Part shown: in pieces, positions 15,499 to 24,076 of the stretch | Layout: each line of letters starts with the position of its first letter | Numbering within the stretch: position 1 is the stretch's first letter | DNA from: Pacificoceanicola sp048553275 | GTDB taxonomy: Bacteria; Pseudomonadota; Alphaproteobacteria; Rhodobacterales; Rhodobacteraceae | Assembly (NCBI RefSeq): GCF_048553275.1 | Contig: NZ_JBLZMW010000007.1 | Span: 1-64,000, forward strand | Reading direction: 5' to 3' | Length of the DNA stretch: 64,000 nucleotides | Notes under the pieces: generated by a model | What the model was told of the DNA's origin: nothing | Seen by the model: only the letters and a program-made list of their open reading frames with translations | The model's database searches: none | Position numbers and translations under genes: made by a program

Positions 15499-16917
15499 TC
15501 ATTCCGGCGATTCAGAAGCTGGCCGGTCAATCACCTTGCCCGGGTTGAGCAACCCCTTGGGATCAAGAGCCGCCTTGATCCGAGCCATCAGCGCCAGTTC
15601 GCGGTCTGACCGGGTATACCCGAGATAGGGTTTTTTTAACAGTCCGATCCCGTGCTCGGCGGACACTGTCCCGCCGAACTGGCGCACGGCGTCATAAACG
15701 ATGCCGCTGATCGGACTGGCCGCCTGATCGGCGGCGGCACGGTCAAGCGCAACGATATGCAGGTTCCCATCACCAATATGACCGTAATAGACCGAGAGCG
15801 ACTCGGGCATCGCCTCGATCAGCCGCGCGCGACACGCACGTGAAAAGTCGTCCATTTTCGCGACCGGCAAACCGATATCAAAGGCGCAGTGCGGGCCAAG
15901 CACCGTCTGGAACTCAGCACAGGCATCCCGCACACCCCAAAAATCGCGCACATCAGACAGGCTTTGCGAGATGGCGGCGTCTTCGATCACACCGGCCTCG
16001 TACTGTGCCTCGATCCACGCCATGAAACGCGGACTGTCGATGGCCTCGTCCAGCCCCTGCGCTTCGAGCAGAACATAGAGACCGTGAGTGCCCTCCAACG
16101 GGCTGCGCGTACCGACGGTCTGTGTCACCATTTGCCAATAATCCGGCCACATCACCTCGAAGGCCGACAGCATCGGCCCAAGCCCACGCCGCGCGGCGGC
16201 CAGCAGCGCCAGAACATCGTCATAGGATTTCAGACCGCAGAGTGCCGCGTTGACACAGCCCGGCTTCGGATGCATGCGCAGCACGGCGCGCGTCACGATC
16301 CCCAAGGTGCCTTCCGAGCCAATGAAAAGCTGTTTGAGATCGTAGCCCGCGTTGTTCTTGATCATCTTGTTCAGACCGGAAATGAGCGTCCCATCCGGCA
16401 GGACATATTCCAGCCCAAGGATCATCTCGCGGGTCATGCCATAGCGGATCACCCGGTTGCCGCCCGCATTGGTGCCGATGTTCCCGCCGATGTGGCAGGA
16501 GCCCCGCGCGCCAAGATCCAGCGGGATAAAGAACCCAGCCTCATCCGCTGCCTTCTGAATCACCTCCAGCGGCGTTCCGGCCCGCACCGTCATAGTCGCC
16601 GCCGCCGGGTCGATTTCCTCGATCCCGGTCATGCGTTCGAGCGAGATGGCAACGGCACCCGCGATCGGATGCGCCCCGCCCGCAAGCCCGGTCAATCCGC
16701 CCTGCGGCACCATGGGCACGCCATGGGCCTGACAGATGCGCACAGCCTCTGCTACCTCCTCCGGTGAAGCCGGCCGCACCACCGCCAAGGGCGCGACGTC
16801 CGGAAGAAAACTGGTGTCGTGAAAGTTACGGGCTGGCAAGTCGGCACCGCTCAGAAACGCAGCGCCGGGAAAGGCCGCGACCAGATCGGCAAGGCAGGGA
16901 GCAGTGTCCAGAGGCAT
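15499..16917 (-). CDS. FAD-linked D-2-hydroxyacid dehydrogenase (GlcD/D2HGDH family)
   Basis: A 472-residue protein of the FAD-binding type 4 / GlcD superfamily. The FAD-binding loop PQGGLTGLAGGAHP is near residues 72-85, a second PP-loop-type GARGSCHIGGNIGTNAGG near 140-157, and the C-terminal GGTVSAEHGIG and DPKGLLNPGKV are hallmark blocks with the metal-binding His. It oxidises a D-2-hydroxyacid (glycolate, D-lactate, 2-hydroxyglutarate or similar), passing electrons to a quinone or flavoprotein. It lies in an operon with a TRAP importer and a PEP-mutase-family lyase, suggesting it acts on the imported compound or a derivative. Confidence 0.85.
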   Translation of the reverse strand: MPLDTAPCLADLVAAFPGAAFLSGADLPARNFHDTSFLPDVAPLAVVRPASPEEVAEAVRICQAHGVPMVPQGGLTGLAGGAHPIAGAVAISLERMTGIEEIDPAAATMTVRAGTPLEVIQKAADEAGFFIPLDLGARGSCHIGGNIGTNAGGNRVIRYGMTREMILGLEYVLPDGTLISGLNKMIKNNAGYDLKQLFIGSEGTLGIVTRAVLRMHPKPGCVNAALCGLKSYDDVLALLAAARRGLGPMLSAFEVMWPDYWQMVTQTVGTRSPLEGTHGLYVLLEAQGLDEAIDSPRFMAWIEAQYEAGVIEDAAISQSLSDVRDFWGVRDACAEFQTVLGPHCAFDIGLPVAKMDDFSRACRARLIEAMPESLSVYYGHIGDGNLHIVALDRAAADQAASPISGIVYDAVRQFGGTVSAEHGIGLLKKPYLGYTRSDRELALMARIKAALDPKGLLNPGKVIDRPASESPE

Positions 16918-16946
16918 CGTCGTATCACTCGAATAAGGAAAAGGGG

Positions 16947-16977
16947 GCCGGCGCCCGGGGAGTGGGCGGGCGCCGGC
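16947..16977 (-). terminator. Hairpin after the TRAP binding-protein gene
   Basis: GCCGGCGCCCG and CGGGCGCCGGC form a perfect 11-bp stem. On the minus strand it is followed by CCCCTTTTCC. It sits between the TRAP solute receptor gene and the hydroxyacid dehydrogenase gene, so it probably attenuates read-through or protects the receptor mRNA 3' end. Confidence 0.55.
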
Positions 16978-16986
16978 AAGCTGGCT

Positions 16987-17994
16987 TCAGTTTCGGATCT
17001 TGCCCAGCTCTTCCATCAGACGGTCAAAGTTGTCTTTGCCGACCGATTCCATGGATGTCTCGTATACCGGAGCCACCAATTCGCGCAGCTTGTCCATTTC
17101 GGCCACGGGCAGCTCGGAGATTTCCATGCCCTCGGAGGTCAGCTTCTCCGCCGATTCCCCGACCGCAGCGCGCGAACGTGCGATCTGCGCGTCACGCGCC
17201 GTCGCGGCACAGGACATGATCAATGCCTGTTCGTCCCCGTTCAGCCCGTCCCAGACGGTCTTGTTCATCAGTGCCGGGTTCGGCGAATAGGCATGGCGCG
17301 TCAGCGTGAGGTACCTCTGCACCTCGTAGAACTTCGTCGCCTCGATCAGCGGCAGCGGGTTTTCCTGCCCGTCGACAGCACCGGTTTCCAGCGCGGTAAA
17401 GACCTCGCCGAAGGCCATCGGCACCGGGTTCGCCCCGAGGCGACGGAACGTATCGAGGAAGATCGGGTTCTGCATGACACGGAAATTCAAGCCCTCGAAA
17501 TCCGATACGGCCTGGATCGGGTGCTTGGAGTTGGTGGCGTTGCGGAAACCATTCTCCCAGATCGACAGCAGGATCAGGTCATGTTGCGGCATCTTCTCGG
17601 CAAGATAATCGAAGAAGGGGCCGGTCATGATGGCGTCGACTTCTGCGTCGTTGGCGAACATGAACGGCAGGCTGAACACGCCAAGCGCCGGTTCGATCCC
17701 CGCGATGGCGGCGGAGCCCGTCACGACCATCTCGATAGAGCCCGAGCGCGTCGATTGCGTCGCGTCGGCGTCGTCACCCAGCTGGCCCGAGTAGAATCCG
17801 CGCAGCTTCATCTTGCCTCCGGAGCCCTCTTCCATGCAGGTCGACATAGCTGCGATGCCGGTCGCGATCGGGTGGTCCTTGGCCGCCCCGCTCGACACCT
17901 TGAAGGTGTGTTTGCCATACTCGGCCGCCATCGCGGGCGAGGTCAGCGCCGTGGCGCAGAGCGCTAGAGTGGCAAATGCCTTGCTCAGTTTCAT
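16987..17994 (-). CDS. TRAP transporter solute-binding protein (DctP family)
   Basis: A 335-residue periplasmic receptor with a Sec signal peptide (MKLSKAFATLALCATALTSP then AMAAE). Family features include FRVMQNPIFLDTFRRLGANPVPMAFGEVFTALETGAVDGQENP, read here as short blocks (FRVMQ, the Arg that pairs with the ligand carboxylate, and the GAVDGQENP loop). It delivers an organic acid to the DctQM membrane pair encoded upstream in the operon. Start at 17994 has GGAGGAG at the right spacing; the longer frame to 18048 is rejected because it overlaps dctM. Confidence 0.92.
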   Translation of the reverse strand: MKLSKAFATLALCATALTSPAMAAEYGKHTFKVSSGAAKDHPIATGIAAMSTCMEEGSGGKMKLRGFYSGQLGDDADATQSTRSGSIEMVVTGSAAIAGIEPALGVFSLPFMFANDAEVDAIMTGPFFDYLAEKMPQHDLILLSIWENGFRNATNSKHPIQAVSDFEGLNFRVMQNPIFLDTFRRLGANPVPMAFGEVFTALETGAVDGQENPLPLIEATKFYEVQRYLTLTRHAYSPNPALMNKTVWDGLNGDEQALIMSCAATARDAQIARSRAAVGESAEKLTSEGMEISELPVAEMDKLRELVAPVYETSMESVGKDNFDRLMEELGKIRN

Positions 17995-18035
17995 TGTCAG
18001 TCTCCTCCTTGTTTTGGTTCGTAATAGACTTTGGG

Positions 18036-19313
18036 TCACCTGAGCCACTCCAGCGGCGTCAGGACAAGTTGCGGGAAAATAACCAGCAAAATCAAAACGG
18101 TGATCTGTGCGATCAGGAACGGCGCGGCGCCCTTGGCAACCCGGTGCAAGGGCACGCCGGAGACGCCCGCCGACACGCTCAGCACGATGCCAACCGGCGG
18201 CGTCACAAGCCCGATGGCGCAGTTGATGACAAACAGCACCCCGAAGTAGATCGGATCGATTCCCGCCTCTTCGACCACCGGCAACAGCACCGGCGCCAGG
18301 ATCAGGATCGTCGGACCCATATCCAGCATGGTCCCGATCATCAGGACCAAGGCCATGATCGCGATCAGCAGCAGCGTCGGACTGTCCACAAGCGGCCCGA
18401 CCAGATCGAGCACGATGCCCGACAGGTCAGCGATGGTGATGAACCATGCGGTGGCCAACGCGGCAGCGGCGAGCATCATCACCACGGCTGTCGTCAATGC
18501 CGCCTTGCGGAAGACATCGAACAGATGGCTCACTTTGAGTTCGCGGTGCACCACCATCCCGACAAAGACGGCATAGACCGCAGCGATCACGGCGGCTTCG
18601 GTCGGTGTCACAACGCCAAAGCGGATGCCGCCGAGGATGATTACCGGCATGCCGAGCGACCAAAGCGCCGTGCGCGCCTCGCGCAGGCGCACACCCCAGC
18701 CCTGGCGCGGCAAGGCGGGGACCTGGTCGCGCCGCGCCACGATCAGCCAGGCGATGATCGCCCCGACACCCATCATGATCCCGGGAACGATCCCCGCCAT
18801 GAAAAGCTGTGTGATCGACAGGTTCGTCGCGACGGCAAAAACGATATAGGCAATCGAGGGCGGAATGATCGGCGCGATCACCCCACCGGATGCCATGAGT
18901 CCCACAGAGCGCGCCTCGTCATGGCCGGATTCCTTCATCATTGGCAGCATGATTGCGATCAGCGCCGCACTGTCCGCCGCCGCCGACCCTGAGAGCGATG
19001 CAAGGATGATCGCGGCAAAGATCGCCACCACGCCAAGACCGCCACGCAGGTGGCCAACAAAGGCCATGGCAAATCCGATGATCCGCTTGGACATGCCGCC
19101 GGCGTTCATCAACTCGCCCGCAAGCAGGAAGAACGGGATCGCAAGAAGGGAGAAGTTGTTCGCTCCAACCACCATCCGTTGCGCGACGATCTGCGGGTCG
19201 AACAGATCCATCTGCAGGCCCATGGCGGCCGCGCACAGCAGAAGCGCAAAGGCGACCGGGACGCCAATGACCAGCGAAACGCCAAGGACGACGACAAACA
19301 GAAGGAGGGTCAT
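18036..19313 (-). CDS. TRAP transporter large permease (DctM family)
   Basis: A 425-residue, very hydrophobic protein with the 12-14 membrane segments expected of the TRAP large subunit. Typical blocks are AIPFFLLAGELMNAGGM and GGVIAPIIPPSIAYI (the latter the canonical IPPS re-entrant motif). It uses a Na+ gradient to move the receptor-bound acid. Start overlaps the dctQ stop (ATGA at 19310-19313). It precedes the receptor gene by about 40 bases. Confidence 0.93.
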   Translation of the reverse strand: MTLLLFVVVLGVSLVIGVPVAFALLLCAAAMGLQMDLFDPQIVAQRMVVGANNFSLLAIPFFLLAGELMNAGGMSKRIIGFAMAFVGHLRGGLGVVAIFAAIILASLSGSAAADSAALIAIMLPMMKESGHDEARSVGLMASGGVIAPIIPPSIAYIVFAVATNLSITQLFMAGIVPGIMMGVGAIIAWLIVARRDQVPALPRQGWGVRLREARTALWSLGMPVIILGGIRFGVVTPTEAAVIAAVYAVFVGMVVHRELKVSHLFDVFRKAALTTAVVMMLAAAALATAWFITIADLSGIVLDLVGPLVDSPTLLLIAIMALVLMIGTMLDMGPTILILAPVLLPVVEEAGIDPIYFGVLFVINCAIGLVTPPVGIVLSVSAGVSGVPLHRVAKGAAPFLIAQITVLILLVIFPQLVLTPLEWLR

Positions 19314-19813
19314 TCCAGTCCCTCCACGTCATGGCTTGCGGCGTCCTGAAGCCGCCCCGTGGCATAGCCAAAGGCCCGCAGCCCCGCCATCACCCCCACC
19401 ATCAACGACATCGGGATCAGCACGCCAAAGACCCAGATCATCGGCATGCGCGTCACCGGCGCGATATTGGTCGCGTTGACATGGAATTGCTGAAGCGTCC
19501 CGACGAGGATCAACACGCAACAGCCAAGCACAAGAAGATTGGCTATGGTCAGCAGGACGCGGCGCGTTCCGGGAGAAACGCTCGTCACAACCAGATCGAA
19601 GCCCATGTGCATGTTGTGGCGCATCGCCACGATGGCACCGAGAAAAATCAGCCAGACGAAGAAAAAGCGCGACAGCTCTTCAGAGATGTCGATGCCCGAT
19701 CCGAACCCGTAGCGCAGCACCACATTGGCAAAGACCATCACGGTCATACCCGCCAGAAGAAAGACGAGCAGCCAGTCCAGCGCCCTGAAAAAGAGATCAA
19801 TGGCTTTTGTCAT
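19310..19813 (-). CDS. TRAP transporter small permease (DctQ family)
   Basis: A 167-residue protein with four predicted membrane helices and the family's FVWLIFLGAIVAMRHNMHMGFDL block. It forms the small subunit of the TRAP membrane complex. The ATG at 19813 overlaps the SDR stop, and its own stop overlaps dctM, so all three are translationally coupled; a longer frame to 19876 lies inside the SDR gene. Confidence 0.92.
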   Translation of the reverse strand: MTKAIDLFFRALDWLLVFLLAGMTVMVFANVVLRYGFGSGIDISEELSRFFFVWLIFLGAIVAMRHNMHMGFDLVVTSVSPGTRRVLLTIANLLVLGCCVLILVGTLQQFHVNATNIAPVTRMPMIWVFGVLIPMSLMVGVMAGLRAFGYATGRLQDAASHDVEGLE

Positions 19814-20523
19814 CGCCGTCCTCCCGCAATTCTGAGACTCTCTCCAGTGGCGTAGGAGGCCTTGAACAGCAGCCAATCCGCCGCCTCGGCCACCTCTTCC
19901 GGTGTGCCCATGCGGCCCATCGGAATGCCTGCTTCGGCCTGCGTGCGGGCTTCGGCGCTGCCGAGAACAGCGCTTTGGATCGGCGTGTCGATGATCCCCG
20001 GCGCCAGCGCATTCACCCGCACCTCCGGCGCCAGATCACGCGCCAATGCCCGGGTCAGGGCAAGGATCGCGCCCTTGGACGCGCCATAGCTGGCAAACCC
20101 CGGCGCGCCGCCATTCTCACCGGCAATAGAAGCGATGTTGACAATCGACGCCTGCGGATGCGCGACGCGGGCGTTCAGAAAGGCCGACGTCACCTGCATC
20201 ATCCCTGTAACGTTGATTGCCAGAATGCGGCTTACCTCCACGGGATCAATCGCCTGCCAGTCCATGCGACCGCCCAGAATGCCCGCATTGTTCACCAGAT
20301 GCGTGGGCGCGTTCAGGGCCTTTCCGGCCTCTGCCACTGCCGTCGCGTCTCCTACATCCACGACACGCCCGTCCGCCAAGGGACCAAGGTCGGCGCAGGT
20401 TGCCTCAAGCGCCGCGCCCGACACATCCCACAGGATCGCCCGCGCACCGCGTGCCACGACCCTTTCGGCCACGGCCCGGCCAATGCCAGAGGCACCGCCG
20501 GTTATCAGAACGGCCGCGTTCAT
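19810..20523 (-). CDS. SDR family oxidoreductase
   Basis: A 237-residue classical short-chain dehydrogenase. Rossmann motif ITGGASGIGRAVAE is at residues 7-20, NNAG in the middle, and the YGASKGA catalytic Tyr/Lys pair around 146-150, followed by VNALAPGIIDTP. It is embedded between a lyase-family gene and a TRAP transporter with ATGA overlaps on both sides, so it most likely oxidises a hydroxyl group of the transported acid or an intermediate. The substrate is not evident. Confidence 0.87.
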   Translation of the reverse strand: MNAAVLITGGASGIGRAVAERVVARGARAILWDVSGAALEATCADLGPLADGRVVDVGDATAVAEAGKALNAPTHLVNNAGILGGRMDWQAIDPVEVSRILAINVTGMMQVTSAFLNARVAHPQASIVNIASIAGENGGAPGFASYGASKGAILALTRALARDLAPEVRVNALAPGIIDTPIQSAVLGSAEARTQAEAGIPMGRMGTPEEVAEAADWLLFKASYATGESLRIAGGRR

Positions 20524-21377
20524 TCGCCGTGCCTGTGGGCAAAGGCCTGATGACCGACAAGATCCACCAAGTCGCAGAAATCGGCATAGCTCAGCGCATC
20601 TCCGCCACCCGGCAGGCCGCTGTCCTTCAGCCGGGCCAGGGCGTCGGCGCTGGCCCGGGTTGCGGCGAACAAGGCCGTGACCGCATACATCACCACGGAA
20701 AAGCCAAGCTCGCGCACATCGGCGATGCCGAGCTGTGCGGCGTCGGTGCCATCCACAAGGCTCAGCACCTTGGGCCCCTCGACACGTCTGGCAATCGCCT
20801 CAACCTCGGCGCGGGTCTTGACCCCGTCGACGAAAATCAGATCGACGCCGGTATCGCGGAACCGCGCCGCGCGGGCGACAGCCTCGTCCATGCCCTGCGC
20901 TGGCAACGCGTCGGTCCGCCCGATCAGGACAATATCGCCATCGCCGCGCGCCTCGACGGCGGCGCTCAACCGGGCTGCGGCCTCTGCAGGATCGACCAGT
21001 CGCACGCCCGCCAGTTGCCCGCATCGTTTTGGCGACACCTGATCCTCCAGATGCATGGCCGCAACGCCGCCCTGCATGTATTCGCGCACGGTCCGCGCCA
21101 CGTTGAGCGCGCCGCCATACCCGGTATCGGCGTCGGCGATCACCGGGATATCAACAGCGCGCACAAATGCCCGGGCGTGATCGGCCATTTCCGTCTGCGT
21201 CATCAGACCAAGATCGGGCTGCCCAAGGCGCACCGCCGTGGCCCCGAGCCCGGTCATGTAAACCGCATCAAATCCAAGCCCTTGCACCAGCCGTGCGGTC
21301 AACGCATCGGCCGCGCCGGGTGCGACGACCAACCTGTTCTCGCGCAGGCTCGCGCGCAGCGCAGACGCTCCTGTCAT
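20520..21377 (-). CDS. Isocitrate lyase / PEP mutase superfamily enzyme
   Basis: A 285-residue TIM-barrel lyase-type protein. The family's metal-binding ADADTGYG and the catalytic loop HLEDQVSPKRCG (Cys of the K-[KR]-C-G motif) are visible. Members include 2-methylisocitrate lyase, dimethylmalate lyase and oxaloacetate decarboxylase; which reaction applies cannot be settled by eye. ATG 21377 has GGAGGAG upstream; the frame remains open to 21461 through the operator-like repeat, so the shorter start is preferred. First gene of the operon. Confidence 0.85.
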   Translation of the reverse strand: MTGASALRASLRENRLVVAPGAADALTARLVQGLGFDAVYMTGLGATAVRLGQPDLGLMTQTEMADHARAFVRAVDIPVIADADTGYGGALNVARTVREYMQGGVAAMHLEDQVSPKRCGQLAGVRLVDPAEAAARLSAAVEARGDGDIVLIGRTDALPAQGMDEAVARAARFRDTGVDLIFVDGVKTRAEVEAIARRVEGPKVLSLVDGTDAAQLGIADVRELGFSVVMYAVTALFAATRASADALARLKDSGLPGGGDALSYADFCDLVDLVGHQAFAHRHGE

Positions 21378-21445
21378 CCCTGTCTCCTCCCACGTCACGC
21401 CGTCCTCCCGGCGCGTCGAGACGCTCGGCGTCTCTGTCATGAAAT

Positions 21446-21460
21446 ATGTAACATGTAACA
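21446..21460. promoter_or_regulatory. Tandem ATGTAAC operator-like repeat
   Basis: ATGTAACATGTAACA carries two head-to-tail ATGTAAC units with an ACATGT palindrome at the junction, 70 bases before the first gene of the hydroxyacid operon. GntR/FCD regulators commonly bind short sites with GT...AC symmetry, and a GntR gene ends the operon, so this is a candidate site for it. Confidence 0.45.
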
Positions 21461-21544
21461 CGGCAGGTTCGTCAAGTGGCTTGATAAGGCCGCCTTTCCA
21501 ATCCGACTTTCAGGCCAGATGTCCGGCGCCGGCACCCCGGAACA

Positions 21545-21577
21545 GAAAACGAAAAAGGGCGCCGAAACCGGCGCCCT
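21545..21577 (-). terminator. Rho-independent terminator of the amino acid ABC operon
   Basis: GGGCGCC and GGCGCCC pair around a 6-base loop, followed on the minus strand by TTTTTCGTTTTC. It is a textbook terminator about 30 bases beyond the stop of the binding-protein gene. Confidence 0.88.
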
Positions 21578-21605
21578 GATCCTTGCGATCGAGGTCTTCA
21601 GATAT

Positions 21606-22394
21606 TCAGAAAGTCGGCAGCGGCGGCAACGGCTGGCCGAGCCATTTTTGCGAAATCTCGTCAAGCTCCCCACCCAGTTTTTTGTGCAAGATAAAGACGT
21701 TGACCCATTGCAGCAGATCATAGTTACCCTTCTTGACGCCAATGAACGCCGGGCTTTCCTTGATGATGAACTTGGTTTCCAGACCGATGTCCGGGTTGGC
21801 GTCGGTGATCTGCGCAGCCGCCGTGTTGCCGGACACAAGCACATCGACCTGCCCCGAGGTGAAGGCCGACAGGGTCGCTGCATTGTCACCAAAACGGATG
21901 ATTTCGACACCCTCCGGGGCGGTCTTGGTCAGCTCCAGATCTTCGAGCGTCCCACCGGTCAGGCCGACTTTCATGCCGACCAGATCGTCGGGCGAGGAGA
22001 TGGACTTGTCCGCGGTTGCAAAGGCGCCGGAGAAGAACGGCGCATAGGCCGCCGAGAACCAGATCGACTTGGCCCGCTCCGGGTTGGCCCCCATGACAGA
22101 GATCACGAGATCCACGCGGTCCGTTTCGAGGAAGGGAATGCGCTGCTTGGAGACCACGGGGACAAGCTCCAGCTCGACACCGAGGTTCTCCGCCACCAGC
22201 TTGGCCACATCCACGTCATAGCCTTCGTGCTCGCCTTCCATGCTCAGCGCGCCGAACGGCGGAAAGCTTTCGGGCACGGCGATCTTGATCACGCCCGCTT
22301 CAAGGATATCCGTCAGGTCCGCTTGCGCCGGCGCGGCCAGCGGCAAGGTCAGGGCCAGCGCGGCCACAAGGGATTTGAGCTTTGTTTTTAACAT
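21606..22394 (-). CDS. Polar amino acid ABC transporter solute-binding protein
   Basis: A 262-residue periplasmic binding protein of family 3 (SBP_bac_3). A Sec signal peptide (MLKTKLKSLVAALALTLPL, cleaved near PAQA-D) precedes GVIKIAVPESFPPFG and GYDVDVAKLVAENLGVELE, the standard opening of this family. Substrates are usually polar amino acids or related cations. Start at 22394 has GAGGAG; the longer frame is rejected because it runs into the permease. It is downstream of two permease genes, with no ATPase in the operon. Confidence 0.9.
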   Translation of the reverse strand: MLKTKLKSLVAALALTLPLAAPAQADLTDILEAGVIKIAVPESFPPFGALSMEGEHEGYDVDVAKLVAENLGVELELVPVVSKQRIPFLETDRVDLVISVMGANPERAKSIWFSAAYAPFFSGAFATADKSISSPDDLVGMKVGLTGGTLEDLELTKTAPEGVEIIRFGDNAATLSAFTSGQVDVLVSGNTAAAQITDANPDIGLETKFIIKESPAFIGVKKGNYDLLQWVNVFILHKKLGGELDEISQKWLGQPLPPLPTF

Positions 22395-22417
22395 CGTGTT
22401 CTCCTCTGTTGGGTTTG

Positions 22418-23131
22418 TCATGCAGCCGCTGGCGCGACTGTTTCCTTGTTCTTGATCGTCCCGAGACGCTTTTCGAGATGCCGCGACCACAGCGTCAGCG
22501 GGTAGCACAGCGCGAAATAGATCAGCGCCATCAGCGGGAAGATGACGAAAGGCTCCGACCCATCGACCGGCGCATTCGCCCAGCGTTTGCCGATGGCCAT
22601 GAGATCGTGGAACCCGATTATATAGGCCAGCGACGTGCCCTTGATGATCTGCACCATGAAGCCAACGGTGGGCGCGAGGGCGACCCGAAACGCCTGTGGC
22701 AGGATCACGAGCCGGAGCGTCTGCAGAAAGGTCAGGCCAATGGACCGCGCGCCTTCCCACTGCCCCTCCGGCACGCTTTCAACAGCGCCGCGCCACACAT
22801 CCGACAGATAGGCCGAGGCATAGATCACCAGGGACACCACCGCCGCCGTCCAGGGATTGACGTCGATATCGAGTAGGCGCGGCACGCCCAGACCTGTCAG
22901 GAACAGCATCATCAGCAGCGGTGTGGACTGGAACAGCCAAATGTAGCTCACCGAGATCCGCTTGAGGCTGCGCACGGGCGCAATCCGCATCAAGGTGATC
23001 ATCGCACCGATCAGCCCGCCGCCCAGAAAGGCGATCAAAGACAGGTAGATCGTGTACTGCGTCGCATCGAGCAGCTGAAACAGGATGATGCCTTCGGGTT
23101 TGCCGAGCAGGCTGACGAAAAGATCCTTCAT
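22418..23131 (-). CDS. Amino acid ABC transporter permease (second of pair)
   Basis: A 237-residue HisM/GlnP-type permease with about five membrane helices. The EAA-type coupling loop is seen as GQWEGARSIGLTFLQTLRLVILPQAFRV, given here only as the blocks GARSIGL and ILPQAFR. It pairs with the product of the upstream gene; start overlaps that gene's stop (ATGA). Helps translocate the amino acid captured by the downstream binding protein. Confidence 0.9.
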   Translation of the reverse strand: MKDLFVSLLGKPEGIILFQLLDATQYTIYLSLIAFLGGGLIGAMITLMRIAPVRSLKRISVSYIWLFQSTPLLMMLFLTGLGVPRLLDIDVNPWTAAVVSLVIYASAYLSDVWRGAVESVPEGQWEGARSIGLTFLQTLRLVILPQAFRVALAPTVGFMVQIIKGTSLAYIIGFHDLMAIGKRWANAPVDGSEPFVIFPLMALIYFALCYPLTLWSRHLEKRLGTIKNKETVAPAAA

Positions 23132-23805
23132 CGCGCGGTCTTCCAGCGGAAGGCGCGCCGTTCAAGCAGGCTCATGGCCGCCTTGAAAGCCAGCGATATC
23201 AGGATGTAGAGCACGGTCAGAGTGATAAACACTTCGAACGACCGGAACGTGCGACTGTCGATAAACAGCCCGGCATAGGTCAGATCCCGCACCCCGATTT
23301 CCGAGATGACACCTGTGGTCAGGAACAGAAAGATGAACTGTGAATTGAGCGAGGCGAACATCTGCGCCACCGACTGCGGCATGATGATCCGGAAAAACCG
23401 CACCGTCCGGCCGATGCCGAGTGCCTTGGCCGCGTCATGCTGGCCATCATCCACGGTCTGGAAGCCCGCACGCAGGATCTCCGCGAAGTAGGCCGAGAAG
23501 TTCAACGTCAAGGCCAGCACGGCATGGGCCCAGAATGGCCAGACATACCCCAAGAGCTGCGGCAGGCCGAAAGCAACAAAGAAAAGCTGCACGATAAGCG
23601 GCGTGTTGCGGATGAAATCCACATACCCCGCCGCGATCCAGCGCAGCACCGGAACCCGTTCATAGCGCGCAAAGGCAAGACCGCAGGCAAAGACAAAACC
23701 AAGCACCGCCCCCGCGAGGGTCACGCCCGCGCTTGTCATAACGCCCTCTGCCAGCAGCCAGAGATAATCTGCGTTCCGGTAAATTTCGAAAAATCTCAGT
23801 TCCAA
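23128..23805 (-). CDS. Amino acid ABC transporter permease (first of pair)
   Basis: A 225-residue HisQ/GlnP-type permease with the EAA loop blocks DAAKALGIGRT and IIMPQSVAQM. I choose a TTG start at 23805 (residues LELRFFEIYRNADYLWLL follow), with a weak GGCGGA upstream. The frame is open to 23934, but the added segment lacks permease similarity and would run over the LacI-type palindrome region. First gene of the operon, divergent from the AGE epimerase gene. Confidence 0.82.
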   Translation of the reverse strand: MELRFFEIYRNADYLWLLAEGVMTSAGVTLAGAVLGFVFACGLAFARYERVPVLRWIAAGYVDFIRNTPLIVQLFFVAFGLPQLLGYVWPFWAHAVLALTLNFSAYFAEILRAGFQTVDDGQHDAAKALGIGRTVRFFRIIMPQSVAQMFASLNSQFIFLFLTTGVISEIGVRDLTYAGLFIDSRTFRSFEVFITLTVLYILISLAFKAAMSLLERRAFRWKTAR

Positions 23806-23936
23806 TGATCCGCCCCGTGTTCGCGTTCGGATGCTTCCGGACCAGCCCGGCAGGAAACAAGAAGGGCCAAGGCACACCGGGATGAGATACCGGAAGCTGA
23901 TCATTTTTCGTGCATCCACGCGCCGAATGCACAAAA

Positions 23937-23950
23937 TTCAAGCGCTTGAA
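23937..23950. promoter_or_regulatory. LacI/GalR-type operator palindrome
   Basis: TTCAAGCGCTTGAA is a perfect 14-bp palindrome with the AAGCGCTT centre typical of LacI/GalR family operators. It lies in the 271-base divergent gap between an ABC importer operon and an AGE-family epimerase gene. No LacI-family regulator gene is present in the window. Confidence 0.6.
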
Positions 23951-24076
23951 GGGCGCTGCTTTAAGATCGGCGGCAAAATCCGCCGGGCCCAAACCGCGCC
24001 CGGACGGACCCGGACTGCAGCTTGTGATCCTGCACCGATTGGGTCAGGCTTGGCGCGAACAGGGAGTGAGACCACA

